From positions 1-21,586 of the IMG/VR virus record IMGVR_UViG_3300031974_003126: a stretch of DNA of 21,586 nucleotides. One strand, given 5' to 3'. Under the pieces are notes generated by a model. That model worked only from the letters and a program-made list of their open reading frames with translations. It was not told the origin of the DNA and did no database searches. Source of the DNA: a virus. Position numbers and translations under genes: made by a program. Shown piece after piece: positions 6,694 through 12,000 of the stretch (positions are counted from its first letter, which is position 1; every line of letters starts with the position of its first letter).

Positions 6694-7214
6694 GCAATTA
6701 CTTCATCTGTGGTGTATTTAGACCAATCTGTAAAAACAGCCTTCTCTTTTAAATCATGCAGTCTATGAACCCATACGCCTGGGTTACTTGCATCAAAATC
6801 TTTGTCATCTACTTTTAGACAAGCATTGTATCCAAGTTGATCAATATATGGCAATCTAACACTGATCATCGGAATAAAGCGATTGTATTCAGTAAATCCA
6901 CTTTCTAGCAATCCTTCAATCTGCGAAACATCGATATCCAATGTTACCCAATATCCTTCTTTCAACAATGGAAATACCATGGATTCCCAAGGTTCCCATT
7001 GACTTGCAGTGTTGCTAGTAACATTGAAACTCATGTTTGCACCACAGTAAATATGCTTACATCCATATTCGTCTGCAATACTCATAATTTCATCAACATT
7101 TTTTACACCTACAACAAACAGCGTTTTCTTTCCATACTGTGGTGTATGTTCTACTTCAGTACCTATAAACATAGATACATCGTCTTTTGTTCCTTGGTCA
7201 TAAATTCGTTTCAT
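6690..7214 (-). CDS. Conserved phage protein of unknown function, TIM-barrel-like, paired with QueD-like gene
   Basis: A 174-residue protein with alternating hydrophobic strands and helices: KTLFVVGV, then EIMSIADEYGCKHIYCGANMSF, then PLLKEGYWVTLDID, then RFIPMISVRLPYI, then ACLKVDD. This looks like a partial (beta/alpha) barrel. It ends just before the QueD-like gene (4 bases before its ATG) and starts on an ATGA overlap with a 57-residue gene, so it lies in the 7-deazaguanine cluster between DpdA and QueD. The missing pathway step there would be QueE, a radical SAM enzyme of similar fold and size. However, this protein lacks any radical SAM cysteine cluster (only three scattered Cys), so it is not a normal QueE. 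I assign no function. Confidence 0.65.
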   Translation of the reverse strand: MKRIYDQGTKDDVSMFIGTEVEHTPQYGKKTLFVVGVKNVDEIMSIADEYGCKHIYCGANMSFNVTSNTASQWEPWESMVFPLLKEGYWVTLDIDVSQIEGLLESGFTEYNRFIPMISVRLPYIDQLGYNACLKVDDKDFDASNPGVWVHRLHDLKEKAVFTDWSKYTTDEVIA

Positions 7215-7384
7215 AAGTTTTTCACTTTATATTGTTCGTTCCATAAGTCCCAACGTTTTTTATAATATTCGTTGATTTGTTCTTTAGGATAGCACTTTTC
7301 TTCCATTGTGTCAATGATTTTATTAACCTCTTCGAGTGCCATTTCTAAATTTTCTAAACGTGCTTTCTTTTCAGTGATATCCAT
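7211..7384 (-). CDS. Small coiled-coil protein (57 aa)
   Basis: Reading from the ATG at 7384 gives 57 codons to a TGA at 7211-7213. The protein begins MDITEKKARLENLEMALEEV and ends in a basic, aromatic tail (YYKKRWDLWNEQYKVKNL). The first 30 residues have heptad-like leucine/isoleucine spacing and charged flanks, as in a coiled coil. Both junctions support it: it overlaps the end of the previous small gene by 14 bases and forms an ATGA overlap with the next gene, filling what would otherwise be a 156-base gap. No function recognised. With its similar-sized helical neighbour it could form a small hetero-complex, which is speculation. Confidence 0.7.
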   Translation of the reverse strand: MDITEKKARLENLEMALEEVNKIIDTMEEKCYPKEQINEYYKKRWDLWNEQYKVKNL

Positions 7385-7589
7385 TGATACTAGTTTCCCC
7401 TAGTGATATTAGTTGTCTTTCTATTCTGTATATTTCATCTTTAATCCAAAGTTTTTTTGTTTTCATTTTTCGGAGTTCTGCACTTATATGATGAGTAGAA
7501 AGCATATCAATTTCTTCGTCTAACTTTTTATGTTTTTTTCTTAATTCATCTAAATGTGCTTTAAGTTTTTCTATATTGGTATCTGACAT
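7371..7589 (-). CDS. Small helical protein resembling YdcH/DUF465
   Basis: A 72-residue charged helical protein: paired helices IEKLKAHLDELRKKHKKLDEEI and ELRKMKTKKLWIKDEIYRIERQL joined by STHHIS. The 'L...H..LD..I..L.........L..LK..KL.LKDEI' pattern is that of YdcH-like (DUF465) proteins, short two-helix proteins of unknown function common in proteobacteria and their phages. It begins at 7589 on a TAATG junction with the DpdA-like gene and has the clearest ribosome-binding site of the window (GAGGAGGT, 5-6 bases before ATG), so it is probably made in quantity. Role unknown. Confidence 0.72.
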   Translation of the reverse strand: MSDTNIEKLKAHLDELRKKHKKLDEEIDMLSTHHISAELRKMKTKKLWIKDEIYRIERQLISLGETSINGYH

Positions 7590-9046
7590 TATACCTCCTC
7601 AAATAGTTCTCCAAACTTTGTGCTGGCGTTTACTGTCTTTTTACCAACATTAAGTCTTGTTCCAATAACTTGCATCCAGAACTTTGAATATTTAGTAATT
7701 AGATCTAAACTTTTTTGTCTATCATTAAGACTAAAAATTTCATCAACTACTTGTTTAAATTCGATGCGTTCAAAACGTTCGTCAATCAACATATACGGAA
7801 ACTCTCCTGTGTCATAACGTTCGTTTGCACGTTGCGTACTTTCAATGTGCATCCATACATTGTGACCCATTTGCAGTGCATAACTGAATGAGTCCCACGA
7901 TGTTCTACCTTCTTTACCAATCTTGTTCAAATCGCCTGGTTTATAATAACATATATCGCTAACTTTACATTCTTTACTGATTGGGGAATCTTCAAATGCT
8001 TTTAGTATGCCATCTGCTTCTAGTGTATCTTTAAACATACGTGAATCAGTTGCATATTTCTTATCATCAGCACCTGGAGACATCATGTAACTCCATTTGC
8101 CACGATCTTCAATACGTATAGTATGATACACTTGTCCATTTGCTGTTGCTAAAAAAGGGCTTGCACAGTCATATGTAATCATAAAGTTTTTGTTGTGATA
8201 CTTGCGTACTGCACGTTGGATATCTGTAAGCAACACAGCCCATTCTAATTTACTTGTGCCTAAGAAATGCATAACATCATGCACACCTTCTTCAAGTAAA
8301 CCGTCATGTATTTGATGCACAAGTCTACGCAATATTAAGTCAACATCACACATGTTCTGACCACCCATTGCCCAGCCATTAAAGTGTGTGTCTGGATACT
8401 TTGCAGGATCACAATAGTCTTTGAATTCTTCATACCAACTGTCTGCATCAGCATGATTACTGCCTTGCAATACGTTTAGCACTTTGAAGTTGCCACGTCT
8501 ATTAGCCATGTAATACTTTGCATTGATGTGTGTTGCATCTACAGCATCTTGATAACTGTGAATGTTTGCTGCTTTTGCTGCTTTAGGATCTTGGAATGTC
8601 CAAGTTGGAATATCCAACATCATTCCGTAGTCCATATACTCTTCCATCCAGTTTACAACCAGTTCACGTTTCTTTGCTGCCTTTGGACAATTAGGATCTG
8701 TCCAATCACCTTCCCACAAACCTTTTGCAATCTGGAATCCACCACTATCACCTAGCAACCATGAATTATCTCTATCTCGGTTGCGTAGCATATCTTCTTT
8801 TTCTACGTGTTTGTTTACATCTAAATCAGCATGTCCTGCAGAATAGAGCGCCCACTTGTAGTGAAACGCTCCTTCTTTAGTATTTAAAAAGTTAAGACCT
8901 TCTACGCCATTTAATCCAGGTGGAACACGATTGTAATCAACGTATTCTCCAAAACGTTGTTTGCCTACAAACGTAGCATAAAAGCCACTAATACTAGGCA
9001 AAAATACAGCATAATCTTTTTGTGTTTCAGTAAGATTAGTCTTCAT
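7589..9046 (-). CDS. dpdA: DpdA-type DNA guanine transglycosylase (TGT family)
   Basis: A 485-residue member of the tRNA-guanine transglycosylase superfamily. Visible landmarks are DSGGFQ (100-105, base-recognition and general-acid Asp), MMLDIPTW (Asp145 in the region of the TGT 'DECTP' motif), VLNVLQG (189-195, matching TGT 'iVQGG'), GWAMGG (224-229, matching 'GFAIGG'), and YDCASP (292-297), where Asp293 matches the nucleophile in TGT 'FDCV.PTR'. The TGT zinc site (CxCxxC) is not evident and the length exceeds bacterial TGT (about 370-380), both of which fit DpdA, which swaps guanine in DNA for a 7-deazaguanine such as preQ0. It follows the clamp gene on a TAATG junction without its own ribosome-binding site, so it is translationally coupled. 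With YhhQ-like and QueD-like proteins nearby the assignment is strong; archaeal-type TGT is the less likely alternative. Confidence 0.87.
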   Translation of the reverse strand: MKTNLTETQKDYAVFLPSISGFYATFVGKQRFGEYVDYNRVPPGLNGVEGLNFLNTKEGAFHYKWALYSAGHADLDVNKHVEKEDMLRNRDRDNSWLLGDSGGFQIAKGLWEGDWTDPNCPKAAKKRELVVNWMEEYMDYGMMLDIPTWTFQDPKAAKAANIHSYQDAVDATHINAKYYMANRRGNFKVLNVLQGSNHADADSWYEEFKDYCDPAKYPDTHFNGWAMGGQNMCDVDLILRRLVHQIHDGLLEEGVHDVMHFLGTSKLEWAVLLTDIQRAVRKYHNKNFMITYDCASPFLATANGQVYHTIRIEDRGKWSYMMSPGADDKKYATDSRMFKDTLEADGILKAFEDSPISKECKVSDICYYKPGDLNKIGKEGRTSWDSFSYALQMGHNVWMHIESTQRANERYDTGEFPYMLIDERFERIEFKQVVDEIFSLNDRQKSLDLITKYSKFWMQVIGTRLNVGKKTVNASTKFGELFEEV

Positions 9047-9774
9047 TATTTTTGTTGTGCCGGTAGGATGTAGTCATACTTTGCCATACCGCTGTCTACA
9101 CTAATCTTCATAGCGCCTTGGTCTGTGATGCTCATTGTTTTGTCACCATCCAAGTTCAAGATAGCAATAGTTTGTGCAACTGGCCAAGCCCAAGTATGTG
9201 TTAGTGTTCCACCTATACCGTGTTCAAATGTAAATGAACCTGCATGTGTTGCTTCGTCACCAAAGTAAAAGTTTAGATTGCCGTCTTCGGTTTTTACTTG
9301 GAATACCGCTTCCTCGCTATGTGCTCCTGCCATTAACTTCATACGTGCAATTGCTGCCATATTTGGTTGAATTTCAACATCAAAAGTGTTTACTTTAAAT
9401 TTAGCACTTTTTAGTTTTTCTTCAATAATTGCTTTGTTCATAAAACGATAATCGTTTTCAAAATCGCCTGCTTTATTTTCAAAGTGAATATGCGTTGGCA
9501 TAACTTCTCCGTTACGCTCTGCTTGTACAACTTCAATAGTTGCATTTTCTCTATATTCTGGATTTTTCAAATGATAATCTAATTTGCCTAAGTCAGGCAT
9601 ACCAAAAGTGCCTGTAAATTCACCTACTGGTGAATGTGTTGTAGCAAACATAATAACGCTACGATCATCTGCCATACTTTCAATTTGTGTATCTTGTTCC
9701 GCTGTAACTTTTAGTGTTGTAATAAAGCCAAGTTTGTGTGTATGGCTTACAATGTCTTGTAGAATATCTTGCAT
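9046..9774 (-). CDS. 45: T4-type DNA polymerase sliding clamp
   Basis: A 242-residue protein with the character of the T4 gp45 processivity clamp (228 residues), which forms a ring that tethers gp43 to DNA and also activates late transcription. Seen in the sequence: an acidic protein with repeated beta-strand patterns, a 'DRSVIMFATTHSPVGEF' segment, 'NEPxxxxMAAIARMKLMAG' like the domain linker, and 'GMAKYDYILPAQ' at the C-terminus as in phage clamps. I start it at ATG 9774 because a GGAG lies 6 bases before it, and a strong promoter (9794-9822) lies just upstream and overlaps the in-frame TTG at 9822, which would therefore not be on its transcript. It is separated from the polymerase by a sugar-nucleotide cassette rather than by 62/44. 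Confidence 0.88.
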   Translation of the reverse strand: MQDILQDIVSHTHKLGFITTLKVTAEQDTQIESMADDRSVIMFATTHSPVGEFTGTFGMPDLGKLDYHLKNPEYRENATIEVVQAERNGEVMPTHIHFENKAGDFENDYRFMNKAIIEEKLKSAKFKVNTFDVEIQPNMAAIARMKLMAGAHSEEAVFQVKTEDGNLNFYFGDEATHAGSFTFEHGIGGTLTHTWAWPVAQTIAILNLDGDKTMSITDQGAMKISVDSGMAKYDYILPAQQK

Positions 9775-9793
9775 ATTTGTCTCCGTTTTAAGT

Positions 9794-9822
9794 ATAATAC
9801 TGCCTTTATTTGTCTTTGTCAA
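9794..9822 (-). promoter_or_regulatory. Sigma70-type promoter for the sliding clamp
   Basis: A perfect TTGACA at 9817-9822, a 17-base spacer, and TATTAT at 9794-9799 (five of six) on the minus strand. Predicted start near 9787, 13 bases before the ATG at 9774, leaving just room for the GGAG at 9781-9784. It overlaps the 3' end of the UDP-glucose dehydrogenase-like gene (stop 9806). Likely read by host RNA polymerase with its housekeeping sigma factor, giving early expression of clamp and DpdA. Confidence 0.75.
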
Positions 9823-10567
9823 GTTTTAATTTTGTGTTGTAGTACACTGCTGCACTTAGTGTATTTAGATTTATTTTCTTTTCTGCTGCCATTTTTAATA
9901 GCGCACTAGTATCCTTTGGAAAGCAAAAACCTCCCCAGCCTCTTATACCATCTTCAGGATACACCAAAGTATGGCTATTTGTAATACGATTATCTGCACC
10001 TACGCCGGCTCTAACATTATCAAAGTTGATGTCGTATGCATTACAGAAATCGTATATTTCATTAAAGAAACTAACTTTTGTAGCAAGGAATGCATTACGG
10101 AAATATTTGATTGCAATTGCTTCTTCTGGTTGTACAATAGTTAATTTCATTTTAGGCCAATTATAACTTACTTGATCACGCCAATAATCTGTATCGCCAC
10201 TTAGTATAATATGATCTAATTCTTTAATATCATTCATAAAGTTTGCTGCTCGCAAAAATTCTGGGCTAAAACATAGTCTATGTTCTGGAAAGCGTTCTTT
10301 TAGTTCCTGCCAACCTTGCAAACTTATTGTACTTTTGATTAATATTGGTGTTGTATTACTGCATTTAGAAACAACATCAAACACTGCACTCATATCACAA
10401 GTACCGTCATCGGCTTGCGGTGTTGCTACACATATAATAACTGCACTTGTATTGTCAAAGTCTGCATTATATCCTTTTGCAGGATCGTGTATTATAATTT
10501 CTCTTCTATGATTCTTGAATAATAATTCATGTGCTTTTCCTACAAAGCCATACCCTGCTATAATCAT
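9806..10567 (-). CDS. UDP-glucose/GDP-mannose 6-dehydrogenase-like protein, short form
   Basis: A 253-residue member of the nucleotide-sugar dehydrogenase family. The N-terminal NAD-binding motif is GYGFVG (5-10); next come VICVATPQADDGTCD (43-57), KSTISLQGW (78-86), CFSPEFLRAANF (99-110), and the active-site cysteine motif GGFCFPKDT (212-220, Cys215). The catalytic cysteine and lysine are therefore intact. Full-length enzymes are about 390-440 residues; this one ends after the central helix and lacks the C-terminal UDP-binding domain. It may use another nucleotide sugar or need a partner. It normally oxidises UDP-glucose to UDP-glucuronate. It is ATGA-coupled to the phosphomannomutase-like gene, so it acts in the same sugar pathway. 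Confidence 0.85.
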   Translation of the reverse strand: MIIAGYGFVGKAHELLFKNHRREIIIHDPAKGYNADFDNTSAVIICVATPQADDGTCDMSAVFDVVSKCSNTTPILIKSTISLQGWQELKERFPEHRLCFSPEFLRAANFMNDIKELDHIILSGDTDYWRDQVSYNWPKMKLTIVQPEEAIAIKYFRNAFLATKVSFFNEIYDFCNAYDINFDNVRAGVGADNRITNSHTLVYPEDGIRGWGGFCFPKDTSALLKMAAEKKINLNTLSAAVYYNTKLKLDKDK

Positions 10568-11277
10568 GCTGCTATCTTTGCCTCTTGAAAGTGTTGTAAT
10601 CTTTCCATTGTGTCACGCCAGTCTTTAACATTAAAACAACCTTTTTTGTGTAGTTTTGCTGCTAACGGCCAATCGTTGCCGCCTTGTTCTATTTTATCTC
10701 CAAAGAAATAAATTTTATCATTTTGATTAAAGTCTTCTAGTATTTGACTTTTATCACATCCTTTGCGATAGATATCAATACCTGTTTCTCCACCTACTGT
10801 TGCAGTTATATCAGGAAACTCGCTGTTAATTTGATGAGCGATAGTTTCTCGCTCTCGCATATTTTCATCATGCTTAACATATAGTTTGCGTTCTCCTATT
10901 GTACAGTTACGGCCTACAATACTAAAGTTAATTGTACCCATACGTTCTTCGATATGATTACCTGTACGTAGTGGAAAACTACTACCCTGTAGCCAACCTT
11001 GCATTAAATCGTATAGTTCTTTTGGTGCTTCGAATGACTTTGCATTTACACGTTTGCCCTTAAGGTATACATCATTGCCTGAACAGTTATAAACAGTAAC
11101 AACTGATTCGCAGATTTCTTTGCCAAGTTGCTCTACAGTTTTAGCATAGTCACTACCAGTTACTAGCCATACTTTGTTGTCTTTTATAAATTGTAAGAAA
11201 AACTCTTTAAACGTAGGATCAATGACTTGTCTACTAGGAGTAAGTGTTCCGTCAACATCAAAAATAAATTTATTCAT
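10564..11277 (-). CDS. HAD-superfamily phosphomannomutase-like protein (eukaryotic PMM type)
   Basis: A 237-residue HAD hydrolase. The N-terminal motif FDVDGTLTPSRQ (6-17, nucleophile Asp7 and acid/base Asp9) closely resembles eukaryotic-type phosphomannomutase; motif II is LVTGSD (38-43), and the C-terminal motif is IYFFGDKIEQGGNDWPLA, which matches the PMM 'FFGDKT.PGGND.EI' metal-binding loop. The size equals that of PMM (about 245). The probable reaction is mannose-6-phosphate/mannose-1-phosphate interconversion or a related sugar phosphate step. It lies between a cytidylyltransferase gene and a UDP-glucose dehydrogenase-like gene and overlaps both neighbours, so a nucleotide-sugar pathway is likely. 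A simple sugar phosphatase is the alternative. Confidence 0.8.
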   Translation of the reverse strand: MNKFIFDVDGTLTPSRQVIDPTFKEFFLQFIKDNKVWLVTGSDYAKTVEQLGKEICESVVTVYNCSGNDVYLKGKRVNAKSFEAPKELYDLMQGWLQGSSFPLRTGNHIEERMGTINFSIVGRNCTIGERKLYVKHDENMRERETIAHQINSEFPDITATVGGETGIDIYRKGCDKSQILEDFNQNDKIYFFGDKIEQGGNDWPLAAKLHKKGCFNVKDWRDTMERLQHFQEAKIAA

Positions 11278-11428
11278 GTACGCATACTACCTTTTCGTCT
11301 TCTGTAAATGTTTTTTCCAACACTGCTTTATTAATTTCACATTGCTGGCTAGTGATATAACTGTTAAACTTTGTAACTTTGTACTCGTCAAAGTCTGCAA
11401 CAAAACTAATAATAAAAAGTGTCCACAT
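11270..11428 (-). CDS. Small hypothetical protein with hydrophobic N-terminus (52 aa)
   Basis: Reading from the ATG at 11428 gives 52 codons to a TAA at 11270-11272. The N-terminus MWTLFIISFVADFDEYKV is hydrophobic, followed by a hydrophilic part with two Cys (FNSYITSQQCEINK and VVCVHE). It could be a short signal-anchored or exported protein, although the hydrophobic run (about 10 residues) is short. The junctions support it: its start shares TAATG with the cytidylyltransferase stop, its end overlaps the phosphomannomutase-like start by 8 bases, and it fills an otherwise empty 150-base gap. Small proteins of this plan, with 'MWTL' starts and a late Cys, are frequent in marine myoviruses. Function unknown. 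Confidence 0.65.
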   Translation of the reverse strand: MWTLFIISFVADFDEYKVTKFNSYITSQQCEINKAVLEKTFTEDEKVVCVHE

Positions 11429-11835
11429 TATACTTCACATACCCTTCGTCTAAGATCGCTTGTGCTAAAGCGATGGTCACGTTTGTTGAAATACAGATCT
11501 ATTTCACGTTTACGGCAAATATCCTTGCCAGTAAAATCTTTGTCTCTGTATTCTTCTCCTAGTATTCTAACATCTATATGATACATTGTCAATATATCTT
11601 CTAGGTCTTTTTCGGTGCCATATGGTATAATTTCATCTACATATTTTACACCTTTGAGTTGTGTATAACGCTCTACAATGGTTTGCACAGGAGCATTCTT
11701 TTCTTCTCTATCTACACTTGGATCCATTTGCAATGCACATATTAAATAATCGCATTGTTCTTTTGCTTCACGTAACATTTGTATATGTCCTGCATGTAAC
11801 AAATCAAATGTACTACATGTAAATCCTACTTTCAT
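11428..11835 (-). CDS. Cytidylyltransferase (TagD/RfaE-C-like nucleotidyltransferase)
   Basis: A 135-residue nucleotidyltransferase. The signature is STFDLLHAGHIQML (8-21) with the HxGH pair His14/His17, and the C-terminus has FNKRDHRFSTSDLRRR (the 'STS.LR.R' motif that binds the triphosphate). Length fits glycerol-3-phosphate cytidylyltransferase (about 130). It would transfer CMP or another NMP to a sugar or polyol phosphate. Together with the neighbouring phosphomannomutase-like protein this suggests synthesis of an activated sugar or polyol; the true substrate cannot be told. The ATG at 11835 forms ATGA with the zinc-protein stop. Confidence 0.85.
   Translation of the reverse strand: MKVGFTCSTFDLLHAGHIQMLREAKEQCDYLICALQMDPSVDREEKNAPVQTIVERYTQLKGVKYVDEIIPYGTEKDLEDILTMYHIDVRILGEEYRDKDFTGKDICRKREIDLYFNKRDHRFSTSDLRRRVCEV
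11564..11592 (-). promoter_or_regulatory. Candidate internal sigma70-type promoter
   Basis: TTGACA (11587-11592), 17 bases, TAGAAT (11564-11569, five of six) on the minus strand, inside the cytidylyltransferase gene. It could serve the 52-residue protein and phosphomannomutase-like genes downstream, but it lies about 130 bases before the next start, unlike the close promoters of clamp and polymerase. Confidence 0.3.
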
Positions 11836-11999
11836 TGCTGTTTTCTTTCAAACTTAATATCACAATAGTTACAAACTGCATAACCTTCATGCGGTACTTT
11901 TATATATACTAGTGGATGATCATTATTATCACCACTACACTTTGCAGTGTCGCCATCTACTTGTACTATACGTTCTTTATATCCTTCAATTCTTTCCAT
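11832..11999 (-). CDS. CHCC zinc-finger protein
   Basis: A 55-residue protein beginning MERIEGYKERIV. It contains the CHCC zinc-binding pattern: Cys21 (KCSGD), His28 (DHPLVYIKV), Cys43 and Cys46 (VCNYCDIKF), closely like the zf-CHCC domain of mitochondrial NDUFS6 and its small alphaproteobacterial relatives. I choose the ATG at 11999 over the TTG at 12014: the GGGG just before the polymerase stop lies 5 bases upstream, and the ATG comes one base after that stop. It sits directly after the polymerase, the place of the translational repressor regA in T4, but shows no RegA similarity. An alphaproteobacterial host is compatible with this gene. Function in phage unknown. Confidence 0.75.
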   Translation of the reverse strand: MERIEGYKERIVQVDGDTAKCSGDNNDHPLVYIKVPHEGYAVCNYCDIKFERKQQ

Positions 12000-12000
12000 A

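Noticed and set aside
9775-9822. TTG start at 9822 that would lengthen the clamp by 16 residues
   Set aside because: The codon is part of the -35 box of the clamp promoter, so it would not be in that mRNA; the ATG at 9774 has a GGAG site.
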